Source: Uranotaenia lowii
Taxonomy: Eukaryota > Arthropoda > Insecta > Diptera > Culicidae
Length of the DNA stretch: 64,000 nt
Assembly: GCF_029784155.1 (NCBI RefSeq)
Contig: NC_073693.1
Span: 316,508,351 to 316,572,350, forward strand
Direction of reading: 5' to 3'
This document shows, piece by piece, positions 23,559-36,535 of the stretch; positions within the stretch are counted from its first letter, which is position 1, and every line of letters starts with the position of its first letter. The notes below the pieces were generated by a model. The model had not been told where the DNA came from. It was given only the letters and a program-made list of their open reading frames with translations, and searched no databases. The position numbers were made by a program, and so were the translations under genes.

Positions 23559-26069
23559 TCTATTATATAAAATTCTCTTGTAACGGTGTTTGTAGTACTA
23601 CTCCTCCGAAATTACCCAAACGATTCGAATGAAATTATTTTTAGAATATTCTGTAGCCATGCGAATCGGTTTATATCGAATAAAAACAACACAAAGTGGC
23701 ATCAATTGTCCGTAATCATTGAATTTGTAATAAATTGAATCAAATTAAAGTCATGGCCTTCAATTTTTTCAAGATTTTCTTTCCTTTGGGCGCCGGGCGG
23801 GCGGTTTGTTTTTCATCTCCATGGTTGAGGCGTCGCCAGCAAACGTCGTAGGAGGTTAGTAACTATGGCATAGCATACTGTTTAGTGGGAATATTTGGGC
23901 GCGCATTTCTCAACCAAGCATTACTTCAATGCATGTGGTGGCCATATGAAGCCTAGATGTGTTTTTTTCTTCTTGATTCCTAGATCATTTGTACAGCACA
24001 TATTAATGAATGACGCCTACATTTGATCCAGATTGATATTTTGCTGATCAAATCAAAACCATTTAAACGATTTGAAATAATTAAACTTTAATTCGTGTTA
24101 TTTAAAGAAGGAATTGTTGTCTGAATAATATGAATTTAGTACAGATGCGTATGAAATAATGGTATGACTCTTTGCGGACATTTGATAAAAGAAAAATGGA
24201 AAGATTAGGTTTATAATCTAATACGCTAGAAATATTTTTCGAACATGTACAAATGTGCTTCACAGAAGTTGTATCAAGCGCCTTTAAATTTATAGAACAA
24301 CCGCAAAATCCGCTGCAAATGAACAGACACATGAACTGAACAAGAGCCTGTCCTTTAAAATGGATTATATAGGATTGATGTTCATTTAAAGGCCAAATGC
24401 AAAAAAGTGCAAACGTTCAACATTTACAAAAATTGTATACATGACTTTTTAATTTATTAATCGTTGGACCCAAATAAACAATCTGACTAAATAAACAGTT
24501 TTTTTTAAATCGTTCACCAAAAAACTGTTTACAGGTTCCCTGTTTGTTTACACAGAATTCAAGTACGTACTTAACAAAAATGTGTGTTTTTGTTCAAAAT
24601 ATTTTGGCTACAGAGAAGAGACTTTAGATCCGATTTTAGTTGAAATTTTTTTTTTGTGATTGATATTCCAGAAGAATATTTTTTTTGATAAGTTTTTATT
24701 ATGACCTAAAAGTGTTGCAAATAATATAAACTCCTGTCATCTCACACGGTGAACAAGTGGCAACGCGCCTTTTAGCCATTAAACATATACCAATTTTTCT
24801 CTAAAATAGTCAGATAAGGTATCCCGAGTGTTAAATCTGAAGCGGATATTTAAAATTTTTAAATGTCGAGGTCAATTTACATGAAAATTTCCAGAAAAAA
24901 GAACTCATGAAATCATCGTAGCCTTAAAAGATAAGTTCTTTTTTATGTATTTAAATATCACATAATCTTAAATAGAATCGCGAATCACCTTCAGCACTGT
25001 TTAGGAAAATTTTAAATCAGACAACAATGGTTTAAATTGGCAGGTATGTCTTTAAGGATAAAAAAGAAAATAAAAATGCTTTAATTCGGTTGAATAATAA
25101 AAAATTTAAACCTATATTTTCTCTTTTCAAAACCAAATGAAATTCCTTTGAACATTAGCCCAATAAATCAAGTCTTCTTGATTTAATTTGCATTTTTTGC
25201 TCAAACAAATAAAAAAACAAACGAACTTTTTTTGACATGATTTTAAAGAAAATATGGATATAAATAACCACTGCTTCTAAAGGTGAGGAAAGTAAAGCTG
25301 CTTGAAAATGGTTTGCAATAAATCTTCTCTAATGTTTTTATTTCTTCAGTTTTAAAAAATATACCATCCAAAGCTACTCGGGAGCTAAAAGTGCTGCGCT
25401 AGGCAGAATATTGGGCAAACACTCCAAAAATTTTCCCGATATTCAAAATTCTTCTTCCATAAAGTTTCATATGCTATGAATGAATGAAATAATGCAATGA
25501 ATTTACAATGAATAAATGAGATAATTTTGATTTCGATTTAATCCCTAAAGTGAACTCGAGCAAAGCGGCAATTAATTGGTATACAATAAATGAAACATAG
25601 ATATAATCAACATATGTTATTTATGGAACATGTTATGAAGAGTGGATTTTTTTAGCATGAGGTTTGCCAAGTTTGATGGTAACGTTGAGTGCTGAAAAAA
25701 TCGAATTTGCAACGGGTAGCAGATACCTGTCACCATTCGGAAATATTCAAAGCATCCGAATCAAAGAAATGTAAATGAAAAGGATTCATGTAAGATGCAT
25801 GTATAATTAATTGGAGAGATTTTTTTAATAATTTATGAAAAGACCCGTAGAATGGAGTTAAAATTCCTAGATTTGATTCCGATATAATTAAGCGGGACAA
25901 TTCGAGCAAACGGAAAAGATGGATATGTTAAAAAAAAACTAGGACATGTTTAAGAAAGCGAGACGATTAACAACTCCAATTTGATGCTTTTTTTAAGTCA
26001 AACAGCGAAAAAAAATGGAAATAGACTCCAATTTTAACATGGTAAGACGAAGTTTACCGGGTCTGCTAG
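23559..26069 (+). mobile_element. Helitron C, non-autonomous
   Basis: It begins TCTATTATATAAAATTCTC after a host A and ends ACCGGGTCTGCTAG before a host T. GGTAA...TTACC forms a hairpin 8-10 bases before CTAG. Length is 2511 bases. The core from about 23750 to 24780 is homologous to 59935-60780 of Helitron A (shared words: TTTGGGCG, GGTTTGTTTTTC, GAGGCGTCGC, CCTAGATGTGTTTTTTTCTT, TTCAAGTACGTACTTAAC), although the two have different termini. No Rep/helicase open frame is present. Confidence 0.75.
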
Positions 26070-26070
26070 T

Positions 26071-27410
26071 GTTTAAATATAATTGTGTCACTTTCAACCA
26101 ATTTGCCGCTGCTAGTTTAGAGAAATTCAGTGAACCGATTCGATTTTCATTGCATGTTTTTAACTTAAACCCGATCGAAAGTTGAAATTATTAAGCATTC
26201 TTATGACAAGATAGGAGTAAGCAAAGAAGATATATCATTTATATAATCGATCTGTATTCATGGAAAACCAAACTCCAAAATCTGAAATAAAACACATGGT
26301 TTTGTTTACATTTTACCGAACAGCACCTTAAGAGGAGGAAGATTTGTCCAAAAATCGAGGAGGGAATTTTGATCGGATTTCAGTTTAACATAAAACAATA
26401 ATTTATCGCAGTTTTGTATCAATTTGAATATTTTTTGAATGACCAATCAAATCAATAGTGAGGATGTTTTAAGCAACCACCATGACGTAAAAGCCTATTT
26501 CATTTCTCTCTTTTAACAGCTTAAGTGAGGGATAGCCACCATAAATTTAATTTTATTGTTATTCGTGTTCAATTGAATATCTGGTAATGCTTTTCATTAA
26601 AAGTACAAGATATTGATTTAAAGAGCATATTCGTGTAAGAAGAATTCACTAGAAACTTCACAAATCTTCAAAATCTTTAAAAATATAGTCGTTGGCGTTT
26701 CACCCCGCCAACCCTAGGTTTCTTTTCTTAAGTAAGAAATGGTAAGTTAAAACTATGTTTAAAAAAATTCTATTTATTTAACGTGATATTTTTGCCAAAA
26801 TCTCAAACTGAATTTTGTTTTTTTTTTGTTATATTCACGAGAAAAAAACTAAATTTTTTGAGAAAGTTTCATAAAAATAATAAAGAATGGTTTTCTTGAA
26901 TCAATTTTTTTAATAAAATTTTGCTGATGTGTTTCGATGGAAAATTTTGCTAAGGTGTTTTTCTTCTTGATTTTTGATAAATAATTTCTGAGTTTTGAAA
27001 AAAAAATTATCGGAGATTGCCTGGATTTTCGGAAGACAATTTTAAAATCAAGCTCCCATTTTTTACTAGCTTTTTAGATAAAATATCCCGTTCTTACCCT
27101 GACCGGAAACATGTGAGAAAAATTAATGTATCATGAGTATAAGCACATCCACTCATAAGGCTCACATTCTAGAAAACGTCAATGTCCCCAAAAGTTTAAA
27201 TGAGAACACACAATTTTACATAAACAAAAAAATATTTACGAAAATAAAAATCAATCTTAAAACAAGGGTTTTATATCTCCACCTGGTGGAATCTGTAAAA
27301 ACATCTCGCGATTGTCAAGAAGAGTTCTATGGGGTATTTATGAACAGTTGGCCTGTCAGTAAGCGCTGTCATGGCCATGGCAGGATCCAAAAACTGTTAT
27401 GTCATGGTAG
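26071..27410. other. AT-rich intergenic DNA, nothing recognised
   Basis: Long A/T runs. A 126-codon open frame at 27133-27513 runs into the MITE that begins at 27411 and has no recognisable domain, so it is not called. Confidence 0.45.
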
Positions 27411-28071
27411 CCCGATCAGAAGAGAAAAACTTAATTATATCAAGATGAGATATTTTGATATTCAATTTTTTCCTATCTGGATGAGTTATAATATAGTACT
27501 CGTAGGATGTTAAAATATCTCAAATTATATCAAAAAATCTATACGATCATAGCAAAATTATATCAGTTTTTGATATGCTCCTATCAAGATTATATCTCGT
27601 TCAGATAGCATAGTTTGATATTGGACAGAACAAATTATATCAAAATTATAACTTATCAAGATATGAGTGCTTCGAGAAATTTTTCTAGTGGAAGGTCAAT
27701 AAACCACATTATTTGATAAAACCATGCCCCATTTTTGGTTTCCCAAAAATTTGATTCAATTTTATGAATCTGTTGAGCGAAACTCGTTAATGTAAGGTTT
27801 GAGCCGTTGACTTCGATGTCCGTGTTTCAGAAAAAGTTGAACGTATATCAAAATAAGATATAATCATTTTATTTTAGGACAACCCGAAAAAAATCTTGAT
27901 CAATGAATATGAGCTCAACCCCATTCAAGTTTGTCAATCAGAATAAAATATAATTCAGATTGGAGAAACTTAAAATCGAAAATTTGGAGTACTTAATTAT
28001 AACTGAATCATATGTAAATATCTTGGTGAGATACGTTTGAGTTATTATTTTGATATGCTCTCCTGATCGGG
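27411..28071. mobile_element. 661-bp MITE with CCCGATCAG ends
   Basis: The left end CCCGATCAGAAGAGAAAAAC and the complement of the right end CCCGATCAGGAGAGCATATC form short inverted repeats, each followed by AATTATATCAAG / ATATCAAAATAA. The interior is rich in TTATATCAA and TTGATATAA words in both orientations. No target duplication could be assigned with confidence. Confidence 0.5.
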
Positions 28072-28109
28072 AGTCTAAAATTCTGTTGAAGTGGCAAGTT
28101 AAACTGTAG

Positions 28110-28848
28110 GGGAGAATGAGGATACTTGATTCCTTAGCTATATCTCGAAACTGGAATGTCTTACAAAGATCAAATGTTCTTGAAAAATGTGCCAAAATGA
28201 GCGTTTGGCACATTTTTCGTAATTGTTTGAGTAATTGAACATTGTTTTTAAAAATTCACAAAATGTAACTTGAAGATCTTTTTTCATCACTTTAAAATGT
28301 TCCTTACATGGGAAAATTATGAAAAAAATATTTGTTCTAATGTATCAATCGTTCGAGCGTAAAATGAACTTCATAATGTCATATTTTCAAAGCAATGGAA
28401 AAATCTCAACTTTTTTCAGAAAAAGTTTTTTAAAATGTTGATTATGTGTACAATTGATCCCCTAGAGTTGGGTACAATTGATCCCCCTTCCAAACGGCAT
28501 ATTCTTCTTCTGAATTGATCGTTATGATTGCTGATTACGAAATTCCTTATATTTATCCTTAAACTAATATTTATCAAAAAATTGTTTGAAGAAAAGAGCA
28601 AAAATAATTAATTTTCTCTTAATTATAAAAAATAGCACCTTTAAGTATGCAATGTTATTAGCGTTGAGACAAAGTTATAGAATTTTCATCTTATCTCTGC
28701 TATAAATTGTGAAATGAGAACAAACATGACCAAAATAGTCAATTAACATTCTATCTTGGGGTTTTGTTTGATTTTATACAAGGATTATGGTTTCCTGAAT
28801 AAAAGATCAAATCTCCTTTAATAGGGGATCAAGTCTCCCCTAACTTCG
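28110..28848. mobile_element. MITE-like element with TAGGGGAGA ends, touching an assembly gap
   Basis: The left end reads TAGGGGAGAATGAGGATACT then TGATTCC; the complement of the right end, just before the gap, reads TTAGGGGAGACTTGATCCCC. It includes a perfect 15-bp hairpin at 28182-28218, and two GTACAATTGATCCCC words near 28448-28490. The extreme right boundary may be hidden in the N run. Confidence 0.5.
28182..28218. repeat. Perfect 15-bp hairpin
   Basis: GAAAAATGTGCCAAA (28182-28196) and TTTGGCACATTTTTC (28204-28218) are exact inverted complements around a 7-base loop. It lies inside a MITE-like element, so it is more likely a transposon hairpin than a host RNA gene. Confidence 0.8.
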
Positions 28849-29348
28849 NNNNNNNNNNNNNNNNNNNNNNNNNNNNNNNNNNNNNNNNNNNNNNNNNNNN
28901 NNNNNNNNNNNNNNNNNNNNNNNNNNNNNNNNNNNNNNNNNNNNNNNNNNNNNNNNNNNNNNNNNNNNNNNNNNNNNNNNNNNNNNNNNNNNNNNNNNNN
29001 NNNNNNNNNNNNNNNNNNNNNNNNNNNNNNNNNNNNNNNNNNNNNNNNNNNNNNNNNNNNNNNNNNNNNNNNNNNNNNNNNNNNNNNNNNNNNNNNNNNN
29101 NNNNNNNNNNNNNNNNNNNNNNNNNNNNNNNNNNNNNNNNNNNNNNNNNNNNNNNNNNNNNNNNNNNNNNNNNNNNNNNNNNNNNNNNNNNNNNNNNNNN
29201 NNNNNNNNNNNNNNNNNNNNNNNNNNNNNNNNNNNNNNNNNNNNNNNNNNNNNNNNNNNNNNNNNNNNNNNNNNNNNNNNNNNNNNNNNNNNNNNNNNNN
29301 NNNNNNNNNNNNNNNNNNNNNNNNNNNNNNNNNNNNNNNNNNNNNNNN
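28849..29348. other. Assembly gap (500 N)
   Basis: Exactly 500 N, a conventional scaffold gap of arbitrary length. Confidence 0.99.
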
Positions 29349-30295
29349 GAAGCGATTTTCTTTCTTTTAAATCAATACATTTTCTTAACAGGCACAGCTT
29401 AGTAACGATGAAATTTTGGCGATTTACCATTGTGACCTGATAAAAATTATTATTCTAAACATGCATTGGTGCAATTCTTTTCTAACACTTTTTCCCAGAT
29501 AAAAAATAGACCTTCGATGTGTTCTGTTGAAATATTAAAAAGAAGCATTGAAAATTTTATTTCATAAAAATGCATACTACAAGATATTAATTCATATAAA
29601 AAAAAAAACTATACGATGGTTTATCACAATTATTTTTTCTTCAAATTCTACAAAAAAGCCATATTTTTTTTTGGATTTTGAATATCCGTTAAAATTCGTT
29701 GAGGTTCATTTGTTTGTTATGCGCATGAAACTATCATTTTAATTCGATAAATATTTTCCGGGCCTTAGAATAAATAAACCAACAAATTTTAATTCATAAA
29801 TACTCATTTTACGAATTGAAAAAAATTAGTCAAAATTTGACAAAATTTAACAATCGGTCGCGAGATGTGGTCTATAAAATGTGGTTATAAATCTTATTTT
29901 AAATTTTTTTTTTCAATATGTGCAAGCATTCCGTTTCAGCTCTCTAGTTCTCATTTTGATTTCTGATAAAATTAAAAGGAAGTTTCTAAAATTATATTTT
30001 TCGATATCGAAAATTTAAGTTTAAATTCTCAATTCTGTTCGAAATTGTTACCCTTCCAAGTTGATTCTTCTCCATATTAATGAAATCTTAAAAATAATGT
30101 CTAAACCTCTGAGTCTCAAATATATCATGGATTCAGATTAAGCCTTCTGTCAAAGATTCTATGAATTCTGATCATGAATTCATACTTTGATTTTTATACA
30201 ATTAGTGGTTTGGAATTGAATCTGTTTGATTTTTTCAAACAGATATTTTAATTTGTTGAATGAATTCTCAGTTTTCACTTGCGAATTTGTACCGT
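29349..30295. other. AT-rich intergenic DNA, nothing recognised
   Basis: No gene, terminal repeat or RNA-like structure was recognised between the gap and the RTE insertion. Confidence 0.5.
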
Positions 30296-32936
30296 TAAAC
30301 ATTATACCGACTTGCAGGAGAAAGAGCAGTTTTACAGTCAACTGAACAGCGTGGTTGAGAGAATTCCGAAGGGTGACATTCAAATCCATTTGGGCGACTT
30401 CAACGCAAAGATTGGCTCCGACAATCAGGACCTTGAGCGCATCATGGGGCGCCATGGCCTAGGACAGATGAGCGAAAACGGAGAGCTGTTTGTAGAATTT
30501 TGTGGCAACAACAACATGGTGATCGGTAGATCGCTCTTCCCCCATCGACCAGCACATAAGGTCACTTGGGTATCCCGAGATGGCCGAACAGAAAATCAAA
30601 TTGACCACATCTGCATCAGCCGAAAATGGAGAAGGAGCCTTCTTGATGTCCGCAACAAGCGAAGCGCAGACATCGCATCTGACCATCACCTCGTCCTTGG
30701 CGAGATACGACTGAGAGTTGCACGTGTCCAACGGCGCGAGGAGAAAGTCGGGTGTCGATACGACGTCCGCCGGTTGGAGAATCCAGAGGTGAAAAGGGCA
30801 TACGTTGAACAGCTAGAATCCCGAGCCTCGGAGCTGCCGACGGACGGAACAGTCGAAGAACAGTGGTGTGGAATCAAGAATGCCTTTATCACGACGAGCC
30901 ATGGTACTCTCGGTAAAGTTTGTGGAAGAAGGAGTGAATGGATGTCGGATAAAACTTGGAGGATGGTCGATGATCGGAGAAAGGCGAAAGTCGGAATTGA
31001 GCAGGCATGTACCGGGTCAGCCAAAGCAGCCGCCCGCTTACGATATGCGGAGCTGGAAAAGGCAGTTAAACGAGCTTGTAGACGAGACAAGAGAGCCTGG
31101 ACAAACTCCCTAGCCGAAGAGGGAGAAATAGCCGCCGCCAATGGAGATATCCGATTACTTTATGACATTTCTCGCCGCCTCAGTGGTGCAAGGACTAATG
31201 CAAGAATGCCGCTAAAAGACCGAGCAGGTCAGTTATTGACCGATCGAACAGATCAGCTCAAACGATGGACTGAGCACTTCGAACAACTCTTCCGAGTCAC
31301 GAATAGCGTTGGCCAACAGAATCTGCAGCTCGAAGCGCCAACAGTAAGTCGCATAAATGGCGTCAACTCGGAAGCGCCTTCGCTGGCTGAAATAGAAGCG
31401 GCAATCAAAAACATGAAATCCAACAAAGCACCTGGGATCGATTGCATCCCTGCTGAAATGCTGAAAGCCGACCCTGCCCTATCAGCACAAATGTTGCACC
31501 GTCTTTTCGCTGACATCTGGGATACTGCAACATTCCCGGCCGACTGGATGCAGGGTATCCTCGTAAAGGTCCCAAAGAAAGGAGACCTGACAGAGTGCGG
31601 TAACTGGCGAGGCATAACGTTGATCTGTACAACCCTCAAAGTACTCTGCAAAGTGATTCTGAACAGGATCCAGGAGAAAATAGACGCTACACTCCGACGG
31701 CAACAAAGCTGGATTCCGATCTCGACGATCATGTGTGGACCACATCACAACGCTACGAATCATACTGGAACAAATCAACGAATTCCAGGACTCTCTTCTG
31801 CTGGTGTTCGTTGATTTCGAAAAAGCATTCGACCGACTTAACCATGAAAATATCTGGGCGGCTCTAAGGCGACGAGGGGTCCCAGAGAAACTTGTCCATC
31901 TCATCGAAGCACAGTATGAGGCATTTTCGTGCAAGGTCTTGCACGACGGTGTCTTGTCCGAACCAATCCCGGTAACTGCTGGAGTGAGACAAGGATGTAT
32001 TCTATCACCGCTACTTTTCCTAATCGTAATGGATGAGATTCTGATTGGATCGATTGACTGTGCACCGAACCGAGGATTGCCGTGGAATCCTTCAACAATG
32101 GAGCAACTGAACGACCTTGACCTGGCTGACGATATTGTTTTGCTCGCCCAAACACAACCAGATATGCAGAGCAAACTCGACGACCTCACCGAAAGTTCCA
32201 AGGCAGCAGGTCTCAAAGTCAATGTCGGAAAGACCAAGTCGATGGAGATCAACACAGGAAATCCCTCCAGTTTCATGGTAGCTGGGCAACAAGTTGAGAA
32301 AGTGGAGTGCTTCCAGTATCTCGGTAGCCAGATTACGCCTGATGGTGGTACCAGAAAAGACATCGAAACACGGATCAGAAAGGCCCGATTTGCGTTTGCG
32401 AGTCTCCGAAACATCTGGCGGTCACGCCAGATCTCTCTACGAACAAAAATCCGAATCTTCAACTCAAACGTCAAATCCGTATTGCTGTACGGGTGCGAAA
32501 CTTGGTGCACATATGCGGTAACGACGCGAAAACTGCAAGTATTTGTAAATCGCTGCCTGCGGAATATCATCCGCGCTTGGTGGCCTGGCAACTGGATCTC
32601 GAATGAGGAACTACATCGCCGGTGTCATCAAAAGGCGCTAGAAATCGAGATTCGGGAACGTAAGTGGAGATGGATTGGGCACACGCTGCGAAAAGATGAA
32701 AACGAGATTTGCAGAGAGGCGCTAGATTGGAATCCAGAAGGTCATCGAAGAAGAGGCAGACCCAGAAATTCGTGGCGGCGAAGCCTAGCCGCTGAAATCC
32801 GAACTGTCGACGAGAATCTTGACTGGGACCAAGTGAAGACGCTGGCTCCGGATCGTCAACAGTGGAGGTCTTTTACCACGGCCCTATGCACCGGAGGATC
32901 GGCGCGGGATCATTAAGTAAGTAAGTAAACATTATA
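30296..32936 (+). mobile_element. 5'-truncated RTE-type non-LTR retrotransposon with target duplication
   Basis: The 11-mer TAAACATTATA occurs at 30296-30306 and at 32926-32936 and is the target duplication. The element proper is 30307-32925. It is 5'-truncated inside the endonuclease domain and ends in a short TAAG tandem (32913-32925), the kind of 3' tail typical of RTE elements, with almost no 3' UTR. GC content is clearly higher than in the flanking DNA, marking a recent insertion. Confidence 0.9.
30307..32916 (+). pseudogene. RTE-like endonuclease/reverse transcriptase, truncated and frameshifted
   Basis: The polyprotein would nick target DNA and copy element RNA into it. The N-terminal part of the apurinic-type endonuclease is missing. 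What remains of it includes HLGDFNAKIG (Asp at 30396) and IASDHHLVLGE near 30670-30705. The reverse transcriptase follows: KAPGIDCIPAEML, PKKGDLTECGNWRGITLI, VFVDFEKAFDRLNHENIW, TAGVRQGCILSPLLF and the catalytic LADD at 32122-32133. The C-terminal tail holds WRWIGHTLRKDENEICREAL and a GRPRNSWRRS-type motif common in RTE-like proteins. One base is gained in the A run at 31705-31707, shifting the frame just before the AGFR-type motif; apart from that no inactivating change is seen. The stop TAA (32914-32916) lies in the TAAG tail. Clade assignment (RTE) rests on motif style and tail. Confidence 0.88.
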
Positions 32937-35900
32937 GTAGTTTTAAATGGCGGTTCCCTGGCCGAAAATGTTAACCAATTTTAATGATATATGATTCGTT
33001 ATGTCAATAATTTATTCTAATTTTTCTATATTTCAAAACAAAACAATTTCAAATATTTCAAACAGTTGTAAAAATATTTTTAATTCTTGACAGATTTACT
33101 GTATTTCAGTGTATCTTGGATTTTTGGAATCGTTAAGAATAGATTGAACCGATGATGTAGAAATATGCTGGGGTCCGATGAAATTTTTGAAAGCTATCTC
33201 GTATCACCCATATCAATAAAAAATCTTACATAATAATAGACATCTAGTTTTGGCTTTACTTCGCTGTATTTCATTTTTCAACGAACCGATTTTTTAAACT
33301 CAAATTTTAGTTTTTGACCTTATTTTGATCATCAAATCATAGAACAAACCAAAACCAAAATTCTGATAAAGACTTAGAAATCTAACTCAACTTTTAGAAC
33401 AGCCATGACGTTTTAAAAATAATTGCAGAATTAGGATTTAGGTTTAAAAAAAAAAAAAGATGTTAAAGTTGTTAGAAGATATATTAAAGTTCATAGAAGA
33501 AAATGCTTCTGTACCAAATAAAGTTGCTCCTTCGAAAAAATTCTTAAAAATATTCATATTATAACATGAAATTCTAAAATTAGACCAGCATTCAGCTCCC
33601 GGTTTACAAAAATATTTTTAACAAACTTGAAAATTTTGTTCACTTGAACTCATGTTCAAAATAATAAGAACTTGATTTTTTTTTTCATAGATTTGAAAAG
33701 GAACTTTGAGAGATGGAATTCAATATATGAAAAAATTTTAATACAAAATGATTAAAGACAGAAATTTTAATGCACAAAACAATTATCATCCAGTATTCAA
33801 AGCATTATTAAAATCAACATCTTATGTCTATATTTGATCAGAACGATGGTAAAGCCAAATTTATTTTTAAAATATTCAATTCAAGAAAAACAACCTCAAT
33901 TTCATAATCTTAACAGTGATGACTTTTTTGACAATTACAAAATGCCCGGTTTTTTACCCGATAAAATCAGAAAATCAAATTTTCAAAATTTGCTTACATT
34001 GAGCTAAAGAGCCGCAGTTATGCATCCAAAGGGTCCGCAGGTTGCCGACCTATGGCCTAGGGGAATGTGTGAAGGTAAAATGTCATTCGCATTTTGAAGG
34101 TCAAACTATTTAGCAAATATTATAACTTTTGCCCCTGAATATTGGCAAAATTATAGAAATTTTTTCGATTATAAATATTTTTAAAATAAAACGTTAAATT
34201 GATAAACTAGCATATGTTAATATTATGAAGGTTTTTTGTACCCTTTATAATCAAAAAACTTCGTTAAAACTGTCAGAATTGAGACTTGATCAATATCTCC
34301 CCAAAGCATCAAATTCTGAACAGAGACAAAAAACGATTTTTAAAATCATTTTAAAGTAGTCTAATAAATTTCTGCATCCATGTTTTACGTTCATAGGAGT
34401 CCAGTACTGGTTTAAAAAATATAAAATATGGCACATTCCTCTTTACAGAACAAATAATCGAAATATATTGAAAAAAGTGATCAATCTTACCCCGGATTAC
34501 GGTACTAAGCAATCAATTAAGATGCAAATTTTCTTAAGGGCAGAATTGAGAACATATATTGAGCATTTTCAAGTTTTTTTTTGTAAGCTTTTAGAGAATA
34601 AGCTACAAGTAAACACAAAAAAAGTTTCAACTATTGTGCTGCTGTCAAATGTGCAGATGAGGAAAATGTTTGAAATACTCATTGCAGAAAATAGGGTGCT
34701 CATTTTGGAAAAATCATTTATTTTGGGTATTTAGATATAGGTTTAACGAAGGGTACCAGTCTATAACCAAACCAGGAACAGTAGGTTCAAAGTAATAAAT
34801 TTTACTAGTCGTTTTCGTTTTAAATCTATCAATAACAGCAAAAAGGTTAAATCTGCCATCGAAACTTGCAGTCAAGACCACTAACTGCGAATGGGTTTTC
34901 TCAAAAACACGAAAGAATTGTCCATTTGTGAGTAAACATGGATTTAAATATGTTTACCATCGCAATGAACCAAAGTAAGGAAACTTACTCTACATTTTCC
35001 AGAAAAGCGTTCGTGAACTCAGATGGAATCACAAAAAATAAGTTTTGAAGAATTTCGAATATAATTTGAATATTCATATGAACACCTGGTGTAAAAAGAT
35101 CTAAACGTTAATATTTCAATTTAACCGAATGGTTAAACTAGTTATTTAACGTCTTTTAAATAAAAAAAAAACAAAGCGGGACAATAATACAACCTGAGAA
35201 CTAGTTTGTGAATTTGTTCGTGTTGTACGAGAGTGACTTATATAAAATATCCAGAAATGCGCCAAATATCTTCAAATCATCAAATAACAACTTGAAGCCT
35301 GTAAAAAAAAGAAGAATCAGGAACTTTATTAAGCAGCTATTTACGGTGTCAAAATTTTTTTTTGTGTTTTTTTTTACGGTTTACAGTCTTGTTTTTTTTT
35401 TAGCAAAAACGACGTATTGATTGTCATTTCCAACGCTTTGATCTTTATTGGACCTTTTTCGGGGACTAAAAGTAATATTCATCCAGTTGGTTCTACTGAT
35501 CAAAATTTAATTCGTATTTTTTTTATGTAAGTTGTAGTGTATTACTGCGTAAAAATGTTTGCGGATGAAAATCCTTTTGTCTAGTGTTTTTGGGATTAAT
35601 TTTCAACTTCATCGAACTTTTAGCACAATCTTCACTTTCCACTTATTTTGTTTTGATCAAAATTCTGCAGTTGTGTTATTTTTTTTGTGTGTAAAATCTG
35701 GCATTTCGCATATTTTCCGAGTAATTGGAAAATGATTTCGTATGAAGATTGGATGTTGTAAATGTATTTCTTTATTTTTACTATGTTCTTAGTTGTTTTA
35801 ATGTGGCAGCTTTCCAATATCTTGAATTTTTTCCTGGTTGTTTCTCCTGTCGTTAAACCTGGCTTCTTCGATGTCGAAAAGGTGGCGCTAAAAACTACAA

Positions 35901-35940
35901 CCAGTGGTGGTTGTGTGGAAAAACTACAACCGAAGAAGTA
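32937..35940. other. AT-rich intergenic DNA with two transposon-end fragments
   Basis: No gene. At about 34010-34065 the minus strand reads CCATAGGTCGGCAACCTGCG then GACCC, which resembles termini of some hAT elements. At 34466-34503 GTGATCAATCTTACCCCGG then ATTACGGTAC is a diverged end of the CCGTAAACTG MITE family. Neither has an identifiable partner. Confidence 0.4.
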
Positions 35941-35944
35941 CTGA

Positions 35945-36535
35945 AAATCATGTTCCTTAGTCCCTGTTGTTATGTTATTTTAGAAAAAAAAAATTGGCAA
36001 AAAATTTTCCTCGACGATAATGGGGATCAAGTAATTCAACTTTCCCCTACAGTTTCCCCTAGACTACTCCACACTACTACAAACGCAAATACTTAAAAAA
36101 TCTGATATTTGGCATTCTAATGCAACAAAAACGATTAAAATCGGTCTTGATTTACACGAAAAAGCATGCATTTCAAAATGAGTGTTCCAGTCGGGACGGT
36201 CGAACATTTTGACGCCTCATTGATGAATGTCATCTTTCAAAATGTTAGCCTATTTTTGAAGCCTAATAACTTTTTTATGTTTACTTAAATCTAAATGCGG
36301 TTTTCGGATGAAATATTTGTCATAGTTTAAACTTTGAGCAAAACCGTGTTCAAAACAAATAGGCTGAAATATCCCAAAGTCCAATAAAAACTTCAGGCTC
36401 GTGAGCGACCTCTTTCCGTGGTCCGATCTGGCCCATATTCGCCATGGAACTTTGTACTAAGCCTAGAATGAAAATAAGCCTGCATCGAATTACTTTCTCA
36501 AAAGTCGAGTCATTAGTTATACTTTAACCTGTAAA
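35945..36535 (-). mobile_element. Solo arm of the long-inverted-repeat hAT-like family
   Basis: This matches the right arm of the element at 46298-48910 in the same order: CATGTTCCTTAGTCCCTGTT, AAAGCATGCATTTCAAAATG, AGTGTTCCAGTCGGGACGGT, GCCTAATAACTTTTTTATGT, CTTCAGGCTCGTGAGCGACC, then CCGTGGTCCGATCTGGCCC. It is clearly diverged, and no opposing arm is nearby. Confidence 0.65.

Noticed and set aside
27133..27513. 126-codon open frame before the CCCGATCAG MITE
   Set aside because: It has no domain, its composition is AT-driven, and it runs across a transposon boundary.
28182..28218. MicroRNA precursor
   Set aside because: The perfect 15-bp stem with 7-base loop is too short for an animal miRNA precursor and lies within a MITE-like element.
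28840..29430. Open frame spanning the first N run
   Set aside because: It is mostly unknown bases; the same applies to the frames spanning 61979-62478.
31482..32591. 369-codon minus-strand frame within the RTE element
   Set aside because: It is the antisense shadow of the reverse transcriptase frame, which carries all the expected motifs on the plus strand.
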